NCBI GenBank assembly: GCA_003140785.1
Contig: PLKY01000256.1
Span: 5,366-11,324 of the forward strand
Direction of reading: 5' to 3'
DNA length: 5,959 nt
Source: Acidobacteriaceae bacterium
Lineage (GTDB): Bacteria; Acidobacteriota; Terriglobia; Terriglobales; Acidobacteriaceae
Positions 1 to 5,959 of the stretch are shown here, one piece after another. The first letter of the stretch is position 1, and each line of letters starts with the position of its first letter. The translations under genes were made by a program, and so were the position numbers. Under the pieces are notes generated by a model. The model searched no databases, had not been told where the DNA came from, and was given only the letters and a program-made list of their open reading frames with translations.

Positions 1-83
1 TCGCCCGCCATCTCCTTTGGGGTGAACTTCTTGAAATCGTCCGGGGTACGCTGTGGATCGCCGAATGCGCGTTGCACCGCCAT
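1..83 (-). CDS. 5' end of an unrecognised gene, running off the left edge
   Basis: Only the first 27 codons lie inside the window. The peptide begins MAVQRAFGDPQRTP and continues DDFKKFTPKEMAG; it is hydrophilic and charged, with no signal peptide or membrane segment, so a cytoplasmic protein is likely. I do not recognise the family. Support that it is real: an AGGAGG Shine-Dalgarno (minus-strand reading, positions 93 to 88) lies four bases before the ATG at 83, and an in-frame TGA at 95-93 excludes a longer N-terminus. A second in-frame ATG at 86 directly precedes the chosen one, but it would leave only one base after AGGAGG, so 83 is preferred. The gene is divergent from the receptor gene across a gap of about 660 bases, so shared regulation is possible but not shown. 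Confidence 0.7.
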   Translation of the reverse strand, partial: MAVQRAFGDPQRTPDDFKKFTPKEMAG

Positions 84-86
84 CAT

Positions 87-94
87 TCCTCCTC
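87..94 (-). promoter_or_regulatory. Strong Shine-Dalgarno of the left-edge gene
   Basis: Read on the minus strand, the sequence is GAGGAGGA, a near-perfect complement to the 16S rRNA 3' end, placed just before tandem ATG ATG codons. It is the strongest ribosome binding site in the window and is the main reason to accept the short left-edge reading frame as a gene. The spacing favours the second ATG (position 83). Confidence 0.7.
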
Positions 95-686
95 AATTCG
101 TGGGATATTAGGTGCTGCCAATTTGGGTGTTGCGGAAATACCCCGAAGCATACTCGTAGATTCGAATGATTGGAAGTCAAAGATAGTCGGTCCGATAATT
201 CGTAACGATAAAGTGCGCTGGCGTTCGGCAGATTCCCGTCGTCATTAATTTACAAAGTAATAACTAGATGCTAGCCGACTTTCACGATACTTATCTGTTG
301 TTCACTTTCGTCCGCAACACTCCGATCGTGGGAACCTCAACATGTCCAACTGTATTGTGGCCAATCGGAAGTGTTTTTGGCATGTGCTGATCTTCGGTCT
401 CAACTCGCTCCAATTCGATGAACAACTGGTTTCGGTTCCGCGATATCCATAGTCCGCTTATAGGTTCACGTTAGTTTCATCTCCGCTTAACACCCCTTGC
501 AAACTTGATCAGTAATAAATAGCGAAGCAACCCGTTGATTCTGCTCACGTGCGTTCGCACATTTTTCCTTAATTACGTGTGCCCTCCGATTGGACCCGAT
601 TAAGGCAGCAAAGAAATCCTGACTCAAACAAAAGCAGAGAGCCGGCCTAGGATTTGAGACTCCAAAAGAAAGCAAGGCGAGAGGAC
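95..686. other. Long intergenic region with no supported gene
   Basis: Nearly 600 bases, visibly richer in A and T than the flanking coding DNA, separate two divergent genes, so the promoters of both should lie here. I could not identify a convincing -35/-10 pair for the receptor gene. For the minus-strand gene there is a weak candidate: TTGACT (180-175) and TACGAG (158-153) with 16 bases between them. An 8-base palindrome ATTCGAAT is at 160-167, and the hexamer CGATAA occurs twice (193-198 and 206-211); either could be chance. The only open frame of note, on the minus strand at 675-487, has no ribosome binding site and an odd composition, and I do not consider it a gene. No tRNA-like or CRISPR-like structure was seen. 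Confidence 0.6.
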
Positions 687-709
687 GAGCGGGTTAGACA
701 TTCCCGCTC
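687..709 (+). promoter_or_regulatory. Hairpin in the receptor gene leader
   Basis: GAGCGGG (687-693) and CCCGCTC (703-709) form a perfect 7-bp GC-rich stem around the 9-base loop TTAGACATT. It lies 39 bases before the receptor start codon and is not followed by a T-run, so it is not a standard intrinsic terminator for transcription coming from the left. It may be a 5'-untranslated structure affecting message stability or translation, or an operator-like palindrome. The function is inferred only from position. Confidence 0.4.
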
Positions 710-748
710 CGAAAGGCATTCCAAAACCACGAAAGGAATCAAAGACAA

Positions 749-3700
749 ATGGCTAACTTGAGGTTATTAGAGAGGTTTAGCGGCGTTGTTTTCGTTCTCC
801 TCCTCGGCGTAATCTTCGGCCCACTTGCTTACGGCCAATACGAAACCGCTTCAGTTCTCGGCTTTGTTCATGACGCTTCAGGAGCGGTGATCCCGGGTGC
901 AAAGGTTACTCTCGTCAACATCGCTACCACCCTGGAAACAACGGAAACTGCGGACTCGCAGGGGCAGTTCGAATTTACCAGCGTCCGCATTGGCCAGTAC
1001 AAAATCAAGGCAAATGCACCCGGATTCAGCGAGACCATTACGGAGCCTTTCACGGCCGAAGTTAATGCCCGTCAACGCGTGGATGTGAACCTGAAGCCCG
1101 GCGCAACCAGCGAAACGATTACCGTAACCGGGGCGGCCGTCCTTCTCGAAACGGAAGACAGCGAACGAGGGCAGGTGATCTCCGCGCGCGATGTTAACAA
1201 TCTTCCGCTGAACGGGCGCGCCTACGCCGACCTGGCATTGCTCACCCCCGGTGTACGCGCAAATGTGCTGGAAAACCAGACGGTGACTAGTCGCGACGCT
1301 TCCTACAATGTGAACGGCAATCGCAGTGAGCAGAATGAATTCCTGCTCGATGGTCTGGACAACAACGCTTACGGCACATCGAATCAGAGCTTCTCCAACC
1401 AGGCCATTCAGCCCTCGCCGGACGCCATCAATGAGTTCCGCGTCGAGACAGACAACTACAGCGCCGAATATGGGCGCTCGGCAGGCGCGGTTTTTAACGT
1501 GAGCATCAATAGCGGCACCGATCATCTCCATGGCAAAGTTTGGGAATACAACCGCAATACAGACTTCAACGCCATAGGCCCATTCACTCCGCCGACGGAC
1601 GTCCTTACGGGAAAATCGATCAAGCCAGTGTTGGTAAAAAACCAGTTCGGGGGGGCCATCGGTGGTCGCGTGCCCAAGTTTCTGAAGGACAAGATCTTCT
1701 ATTTTGGCGACTTTGAAGGCAATCGCCAAGTGCAAGGCCAGTACACCGCGTCGACTGTTCCCAATGCGAATCAGAGGCAGGGCATCTTCACAGACACCCT
1801 TGGAAATCCTATTTCTCTGCACAACCCTCTCACGGGCGCTGTGTATGCCAACGGTGTTGTTCCCCAATCCGATTGGAACGCATTGGCCAAGTTGGTCATT
1901 CCAGCCCTCCCGTCTCCGAATGTCACGACAGCCGGCGCAAGCGGATTTTCCAACAATCTGGTGAACGTACCCAAAGCCGATTTCACCGATAACAAGACCG
2001 ACGCGCGCTTCGACTTCTTTCTGAATCCGCGCACGACGGCCTTCTTCCGCTGGAGTTGGCACCATCTGAATATCCAGGACGCCGAACCCATCACGGGCGC
2101 TGCCGGCGGAAATGCAAACGGGACGATTCACGACTTCAACAAGCAGATCGCAGCCGGCTACACCTACTTGTTCAGCCAGAGCTCCATCATCGACGCGCGT
2201 GTCGGGTTCACCTGGACCTTGGGAGGGAAGACGCCCTATGGTCTTGGCCTGCCCAGCTTGATCGCGGAGGCGGGTATCCCTGGCTTGCCGACTTCTCCTC
2301 TCATCTCGCGCTCGCTGAATGACCAGAGCGTCTCGAGCTTCTCGCAGTTCGGTGCGCAAAGCAGCAATCCGCAGTTTCAGAACCCGTTTGTCATCGATCC
2401 GAAGGTCAACTACACCCTGCTGCACGGCCACAACAGTATCAAGGTCGGGTACGAGTACCAGGCGATCAATACCGAGATCGACGACTTCAATCCTACCGAT
2501 GGAAATGACAACTATGGCGGCGGCTTCAGTTCCGGCGCGTCAAATGCCAACGCTGGAGCCTATACCGGCAACAGCGATGCCGGCATCAAGGAAGCGGCCT
2601 ACCTGACCGATTTTCTGGTGGGAGCGCGCAGCAGCTATACACTGAATAACTTTGTCATCGTCAACTACCACCAGATGATGAATTTCTTCTATGTCCAGGA
2701 TGACTTGAAGGTGTTCTCCAAGCTGACGATCAACGCCGGACTGCGCTATGAGCTTGTCACCCCGCAATGGGTTACTGGAAACCACCTGGCGAATTTCATT
2801 CCTCCACCGAGAACCGCGTCGCAGGCGCCTTACCTCGCAATCACGACGGGCACGCTGCAGCAGGCAAGTTATGGCGGAGTATCAGCCCGCGCGATGGTCA
2901 ACATACCGACGACCGACTTCGCACCGCGCCTTGGCTTCTCTTACGGTTGGGATCCCAAGACTGTGATCCGCGGTGGGTACGGGGTCAACTATATTCAGTT
3001 CAATCGCGAGGGCGGCGAAAACCTCCTCGCGTACAACGGCCCCTATATCGTCAACTCTGCAATCACGCAAACTATCGCCAAGACATCGGGTGGAGTGACC
3101 ACAAACACGCCCATGTGCTCCGCCGTCGTACAGACGACCTCATGCTTCAGCCCGACAATGCAGGGCTACAGCCCAAACTTCGTCAGCCCAGCCGGCTTCA
3201 GCACTGCTCTGGCCGAGACTCGCTATATCCCCAAGAACATTGCTACCGGCTACGTGCAGGCCTGGCATTTCGGACTGCAAAGGCAGCTGAGTCAAGGCAC
3301 TCTCATAGATATTTCCTACGTTGGCGAACACGGAGTCAAGATTTGGGTGCTTGACGATATCAACCAGGCCCCGCCTAACATTCCGAGTCCAACTTGCGAA
3401 TTCAACACGGCGACCAACAGCTTTGTGACCACCGGCTGCGTCCCACTTCTGCAACGCCGACCCATCGTTGGCTTCACAGGCATCGAGGGATCGGCCAACC
3501 TCGGCATGCTCATCTATCACGCTGTGCAGGCCAGGGTTGAACACCGTTACGCGAATGGTCTCTATCTGCTCAACGCGTTCTCTTATTCCAGGGATATCGA
3601 CAACGCATCGGGCCATCTGGACACACCCAACAACGACAATTCACGGGTGAACCTTGCCAACCTCCGAGGAGAGCGCGGACAGTCGGCCTACAACCAACCG

Positions 3701-4264
3701 CTCAACGATACCTTGACCGCGATCTGGGACCTGCCGTATGGCCGCGGCCGGCGTTGGGGTGGAAGCGCCAACCGCGCCATGCAAACCTTGGCTGGCGGAT
3801 GGCAGTTTACCCTGATCAATACTGCTACGAGCGGAGCGCCTGTCAACCTCATCTACTCCGAACCATCACAGATGGATGTAAGCGATCTGCTCAACTACCG
3901 CCCCAATGTGTCGGGAAACCCCAGAAACCCAAGGGGTCTATGGGCCAAAACAGCCACGTCACTGACGGGGTATCTCAATTCCTCGACCGTCAGCATTCCA
4001 ACCAATGTGGCTCAACCTTACGGAAACGCGGGCAGAAACTCTCTCCGCGACAACCCGTTCTATTCAACGAATGCCGGCTTGCACAAGGCGTTTCCGCTAT
4101 GGAACGAAACCTCCAACCTGGATTTCCGCTGCGAGGCATTCAATGCTCTCAATTCGGTGAATTACGCGAATCCTGACTCCAACCGTTCCGACGGTGGATA
4201 TGGCGCCATCACGTCGTTTTTCCCGCCTCGCCAGATCCAATTGGCGCTCAAGTTGACCTTCTAG
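749..4264 (+). CDS. TonB-dependent outer-membrane receptor, Oar-like, with carboxypeptidase-regulatory-like domain
   Basis: Outer-membrane beta-barrel expected to import a ligand using energy from TonB-ExbBD; the ligand cannot be read from the sequence. Residues 1-29 look like a signal peptide (hydrophobic core about 13-26, cleavage near AYG-QYET). Residues 36-118 form a carboxypeptidase-regulatory-like beta-sandwich (VLGFVHDASGAVIPGAKVTL, then GQFEF and VDVNLKPG). The plug follows: SETITVTG (121-128), NNLPLNGRAYADLALLTPGV (150-169), FLLDGLDNNA (198-207), FRVETDNYSAEYGRSAGAVF (230-249). The rest is barrel, with typical strands such as FFYVQDDLKVFSKLTINAGL (near 645-665) and RGGYGVNY, ending in RQIQLALKLTF with the terminal aromatic used for outer-membrane insertion. 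Length suits the family (about 1000-1250). I see no clear TonB box. A weak AAGGA (733-737) lies 11 bases before the ATG; an in-frame TAG at 695-697 with no intervening start fixes the N-terminus. Of five cysteines, four form two close pairs (790/799, 883/897). Confidence 0.95.
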   Translation: MANLRLLERFSGVVFVLLLGVIFGPLAYGQYETASVLGFVHDASGAVIPGAKVTLVNIATTLETTETADSQGQFEFTSVRIGQYKIKANAPGFSETITEPFTAEVNARQRVDVNLKPGATSETITVTGAAVLLETEDSERGQVISARDVNNLPLNGRAYADLALLTPGVRANVLENQTVTSRDASYNVNGNRSEQNEFLLDGLDNNAYGTSNQSFSNQAIQPSPDAINEFRVETDNYSAEYGRSAGAVFNVSINSGTDHLHGKVWEYNRNTDFNAIGPFTPPTDVLTGKSIKPVLVKNQFGGAIGGRVPKFLKDKIFYFGDFEGNRQVQGQYTASTVPNANQRQGIFTDTLGNPISLHNPLTGAVYANGVVPQSDWNALAKLVIPALPSPNVTTAGASGFSNNLVNVPKADFTDNKTDARFDFFLNPRTTAFFRWSWHHLNIQDAEPITGAAGGNANGTIHDFNKQIAAGYTYLFSQSSIIDARVGFTWTLGGKTPYGLGLPSLIAEAGIPGLPTSPLISRSLNDQSVSSFSQFGAQSSNPQFQNPFVIDPKVNYTLLHGHNSIKVGYEYQAINTEIDDFNPTDGNDNYGGGFSSGASNANAGAYTGNSDAGIKEAAYLTDFLVGARSSYTLNNFVIVNYHQMMNFFYVQDDLKVFSKLTINAGLRYELVTPQWVTGNHLANFIPPPRTASQAPYLAITTGTLQQASYGGVSARAMVNIPTTDFAPRLGFSYGWDPKTVIRGGYGVNYIQFNREGGENLLAYNGPYIVNSAITQTIAKTSGGVTTNTPMCSAVVQTTSCFSPTMQGYSPNFVSPAGFSTALAETRYIPKNIATGYVQAWHFGLQRQLSQGTLIDISYVGEHGVKIWVLDDINQAPPNIPSPTCEFNTATNSFVTTGCVPLLQRRPIVGFTGIEGSANLGMLIYHAVQARVEHRYANGLYLLNAFSYSRDIDNASGHLDTPNNDNSRVNLANLRGERGQSAYNQPLNDTLTAIWDLPYGRGRRWGGSANRAMQTLAGGWQFTLINTATSGAPVNLIYSEPSQMDVSDLLNYRPNVSGNPRNPRGLWAKTATSLTGYLNSSTVSIPTNVAQPYGNAGRNSLRDNPFYSTNAGLHKAFPLWNETSNLDFRCEAFNALNSVNYANPDSNRSDGGYGAITSFFPPRQIQLALKLTF

Positions 4265-4274
4265 CTCAACCACC

Positions 4275-4315
4275 GAGGAGCCCTTAGGCCTGAAATCGGC
4301 CGGTGAGGGCTCCTC
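4275..4315 (+). terminator. Strong hairpin after the receptor gene, terminator-like but without a T-run
   Basis: GAGGAGCCCT (4275-4284) and AGGGCTCCTC (4306-4315) form a perfect 10-bp stem. It can extend inward by a U-G and an A-U pair and, past a 2-base bulge, by a GGCC/GGCC stem (4287-4290 with 4298-4301) closing a 7-base loop. It starts 10 bases after the receptor stop codon, the usual place for an intrinsic terminator, but CATCATG follows instead of a T-run. It may therefore be a weak terminator, an attenuator that lowers downstream expression, or a 3'-end stabiliser of the receptor message. Confidence 0.6.
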
Positions 4316-4318
4316 ATC

Positions 4319-4360
4319 ATGAATGCTCCCCGCGTTCCCGCTTGCGGGCTCGCCATTCAT
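4319..4360 (+). repeat. Second inverted repeat in the gap before the phospholipase gene
   Basis: ATGAATG (4319-4325) and CATTCAT (4354-4360) are perfect 7-base complements. Between them lies a small inner hairpin, CCCG-CTTG-CGGG (4337-4348). The outer arms enclose 28 bases, so the outer stem alone is modest. The element begins three bases after the preceding hairpin and ends 12 bases before the Shine-Dalgarno of the next gene. It covers the alternative upstream ATG at 4319, another reason not to use that start. Role unknown; chance is possible. Confidence 0.4.
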
Positions 4361-4372
4361 CCTCGATTCGCT

Positions 4373-4376
4373 GGAG
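4373..4376 (+). promoter_or_regulatory. Shine-Dalgarno that decides the phospholipase start
   Basis: GGAG lies five bases before the ATG at 4382, a good spacing. An in-frame ATG at 4319 is possible, but the only purine-rich sequence before it is buried in the 3' arm of the 4275-4315 hairpin. That start would also add 21 residues, including prolines, a cysteine and a histidine, in front of a well-formed signal peptide. Confidence 0.65.
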
Positions 4377-4381
4377 TCGTC

Positions 4382-5509
4382 ATGCCTTCGCAAAAACTCG
4401 TTCTGCTCTCATATGCTCTCTTTCTCGCTTTAATTGTGCCATCGGCTCCAGCGCAGCAGGGCGATCAAATCCGCCTCAATCAGATTCAGGTTATCGGGAC
4501 ACACAACAGCTATCACGCGGGCTTCCCGCCCGGCGCAGAGGCTCTGTGGCAGGCCAGAAATCCTGAAGTTTACCAAGGGCTCGATTATCGGCATTCGCCC
4601 CTCGAGCAGCAACTGGACAGCGGTGTGCGGCAGATTGAGCTGGATATCTTTGCAGACAGCCAGGGCGGCCGGTATGCGCATCCCTTGGGACCGAAGATGG
4701 TTGCCGCAGCCAATCTTCCTCCGGACCCCGATTTTGATCCCGATGGCGTTATGAACAAGCCAGGTTTCAAGGTCATGCACGTCCAGGACATCGACTACAT
4801 CAGCACCTGCCAGCCTTTCACCGCATGCCTCAAGGAAGTTCGGAATTGGTCGCACACGCATCCAGGCCATATTCCCGTCTTCATTCTCGTGGAGACCAAG
4901 CAGGGAACTGGACCGCGCGGACAGATTCAACTCACCGAGCCCGAGTACTTCACCTCCAGCACGTTCGATGCGCTGGATGCCGAGATTCGCTCCGTCTTCC
5001 CGCCCAATGAACTCATCACTCCCGATGACGTCCGCGGCCGTTATGACACGCTGGAACAGGCAGTGCTTGCCGGCAACTGGCCCACACTTGCGAGCGCACG
5101 TGGCAAAGTCGTGTTCCTCATGGACCAGCGTCCGGTTGGGCCGGTTTACCTCGCCGGACATCCTTCGCTGAGGGGGCGCGTTCTGTTCACCAATGCCGAA
5201 CCCGGCGAGCCCGACGCTGCCTTTATCGAACGCAATGACGGGCCCGGAACAGACATCACAGCCCTTGTTCGCAAGGGATATCTGATCCGCACCCGCACGG
5301 ATGCGGATACAAAGGAAGCACGCATCAACTTGACCTCGCGCCGCGATTCAATGATTGCGAGCGGCGCCCAGATTCTAAGCACCGACTACCCAGCCAGCGA
5401 GCCGGCGCGTTGGCCAGGTCACTTTACTGTTGCGCTTCCCGAAAATGCGATCGCTCGCTGCAACCCGGTCAACTCTCCAACTGCATGCAGTTCGGAGTCA
5501 TTGAAATAG
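4382..5509 (+). CDS. Secreted Ca2+-dependent phosphoinositide phospholipase C-like protein
   Basis: A 375-residue exported protein resembling the Ca2+-dependent PI-PLC family (Streptomyces antibioticus PLC1-like; TIM-barrel phosphodiesterases cleaving phosphatidylinositol to inositol phosphate and diacylglycerol). Signal peptide: K5, a hydrophobic stretch from about 6 to 20, and cleavage after APA (residue 24). Family-like blocks: IQVIGTHNSYH (35-45, putative catalytic H41 and metal ligand N42), LDSGVRQIELDIFAD (78-92, putative ligands E86 and D88), FKVMHVQDIDYISTC (129-143, putative second catalytic H133), VFILVETK (166-173), KVVFLMD (242-248), IRTRTDADT (302-310) and SGAQILSTDYP (327-337). 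Residue roles are inferred by analogy; H100 in AHPLGP is an alternative second histidine. The domain appears complete. Cysteines 143/149 and 360/369 could form disulfides in the periplasm or outside. The gene follows the receptor on the same strand after a 117-base structured gap. Actual substrate is uncertain, since most Gram-negative bacteria lack phosphatidylinositol; it may be exogenous. Confidence 0.85.
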   Translation: MPSQKLVLLSYALFLALIVPSAPAQQGDQIRLNQIQVIGTHNSYHAGFPPGAEALWQARNPEVYQGLDYRHSPLEQQLDSGVRQIELDIFADSQGGRYAHPLGPKMVAAANLPPDPDFDPDGVMNKPGFKVMHVQDIDYISTCQPFTACLKEVRNWSHTHPGHIPVFILVETKQGTGPRGQIQLTEPEYFTSSTFDALDAEIRSVFPPNELITPDDVRGRYDTLEQAVLAGNWPTLASARGKVVFLMDQRPVGPVYLAGHPSLRGRVLFTNAEPGEPDAAFIERNDGPGTDITALVRKGYLIRTRTDADTKEARINLTSRRDSMIASGAQILSTDYPASEPARWPGHFTVALPENAIARCNPVNSPTACSSESLK

Positions 5510-5893
5510 ATGGCGGTTAGACATTTAGGAGCCAGTAGTAAACCATCGGTTGATCCCGTCGTGCTAGCTAAAATGTGTCAAACGTGACGATTTTGCAGAC
5601 TCACCATCTGCTAAATAGCAGCAATAGGCACTTACCCTCCGCTTGTGTCTGTCGGTCGGCTCGGCACTCTGCATGCCGCCGATCGAGATCAGGGCAGATG
5701 CGGCTATGGGTTCCATTGGGGCTAATTTGTGGCTTTTTCCACTCTCTTTGTTTTAGCTTCCAAAGGGCTGATCCTTTGTGTGCGTCGAAGAGCTCACGGC
5801 GTTATTGAAGGAGTAGGCACTCGGCCTGACGCGCATCGTTCAATTTGGGGCTCAGGAATGGTCAGATTTCGCAGCTACCGGTGTGTGGGGATA
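5510..5893. other. Downstream gap without a supported gene
   Basis: Apart from the terminator-like hairpin at 5570-5594, this stretch holds only small inverted repeats with no T-run: CTGCT/AGCAG (5608-5621), CGGCA/TGCCG (5662-5678) and CAAAGG/CCTTTG (5761-5778). A 77-codon plus-strand frame at 5575-5808 has no ribosome binding site and a Ser/Arg/Cys-rich composition typical of non-coding sequence. No RNA gene was recognised. Confidence 0.5.
5570..5594 (+). terminator. Weak terminator-like hairpin after the phospholipase gene
   Basis: AAAAT-G-TGTCA-AACG-TGACG-ATTTT folds as a five-pair inner stem (one U-G) with a 4-base loop, a single bulged G and an outer A/T stem whose 3' arm ends in four T. 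The A-run on one side and T-run on the other suit an intrinsic terminator that could act in both directions. It lies about 60 bases after the stop codon, but the inner stem is short and only moderately GC-rich, so this is a tentative call. Confidence 0.3.
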
Positions 5894-5959
5894 TCACTCA
5901 TCCACCTCGCGCTTGGAGAATTTGGGAGGATTAGTAATCGTAAACGCGTGCGCCGTGAA
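5894..5959 (-). CDS. Possible C-terminal end of a gene entering from the right edge
   Basis: Read on the minus strand from the right edge, one frame stays open for 21 codons, ending AFTITNPPKFSKREVDE and a TGA stop at 5896-5894, with mostly G or C at third positions. Another minus-strand frame is open for only eight full codons (HGARVYDY) to a TAA at 5933-5931 and cannot be excluded as the real one. If genuine, the gene would be convergent with the phospholipase gene. The stretch is too short to identify a family or to be sure it codes. Confidence 0.25.
   Translation of the reverse strand, partial: FTAHAFTITNPPKFSKREVDE

Noticed and set aside
153..180. Promoter for the left-edge gene (TTGACT, 16 bases, TACGAG on the minus strand)
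   Set aside because: The -35 match is fair but the -10 match is poor, and such matches are common in AT-rich gaps; not strong enough for a feature.
487..675. 62-codon minus-strand frame in the upstream gap
   Set aside because: No Shine-Dalgarno before its ATG and an unremarkable Cys-containing product; treated as chance.
878..2431. 517-codon antisense reading frame inside the receptor gene
   Set aside because: It lies entirely opposite a clearly real coding region, has no ribosome binding site that I can see, and its product is Arg/Val-rich without recognisable domains. Biased codon use in the receptor gene explains the lack of antisense stops.
2767..3354. 195-codon plus-strand frame overlapping the receptor gene
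   Set aside because: It overlaps an uninterrupted receptor barrel in another frame; the product is low-complexity and unrecognisable, so it is not evidence of a frameshift.
4319..4381. Longer N-terminus of the phospholipase starting at the ATG at 4319
   Set aside because: The extension would place 21 unrelated residues before a good signal peptide, its possible ribosome binding site is inside a strong stem, and GGAG before 4382 is well placed.
4430..5161. 243-codon antisense reading frame inside the phospholipase gene
   Set aside because: Shadow of the real gene on the other strand; no recognisable domain or export signal, while the sense frame has a signal peptide and family motifs.
5761..5778. 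CAAAGG/CCTTTG hairpin as a terminator
   Set aside because: Six-base stem without a T-run on either strand.
5575..5808. 77-codon plus-strand frame after the phospholipase gene
   Set aside because: No ribosome binding site, Ser/Arg/Cys-rich composition, and it begins inside a terminator-like hairpin.

Overview
The window looks like a fragment of an acidobacterial chromosome (class Terriglobia or a close relative). The main reason is its largest gene, a 1171-residue outer-membrane receptor of the Oar-like type: signal peptide, carboxypeptidase-regulatory-like domain, TonB plug, very long beta-barrel. This type is strongly expanded in Acidobacteria. Moderately GC-rich coding DNA and longer, more AT-rich gaps fit that assignment, which rests on family knowledge and not on a database match.

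Layout. At the left edge (1-83, minus strand) is the start of an unrecognised gene reading out of the window, with a very strong ribosome binding site. About 660 bases without a convincing gene follow (87-748); they separate this gene from the divergent receptor gene and end in a small hairpin in the receptor's leader. The receptor gene occupies 749-4264 (+). A 117-base gap then holds two consecutive inverted repeats (4275-4315 and 4319-4360). Next, on the same strand, is a secreted Ca2+-dependent phosphoinositide phospholipase C-like protein (4382-5509). The last 450 bases hold a weak terminator-like hairpin (5570-5594), otherwise nothing I can support, and possibly the C-terminal end of a minus-strand gene entering from the right (5894-5959).

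How the genes may work together. Receptor and phospholipase-like protein are co-directional, and both carry export signals. A plausible inference is a small nutrient-scavenging pair: the exported hydrolase releases a headgroup or related phospho-compound from phosphoinositide-like lipids, and the receptor takes up a product at TonB's expense. The strong hairpin between them suggests that the phospholipase is transcribed partly or wholly independently, or at a reduced level. No mobile element, CRISPR array, tRNA or rRNA was seen. I do not see a clearly new system; the most interesting points are the pairing itself, the structured gap between the two genes, and paired cysteines in the receptor's barrel.
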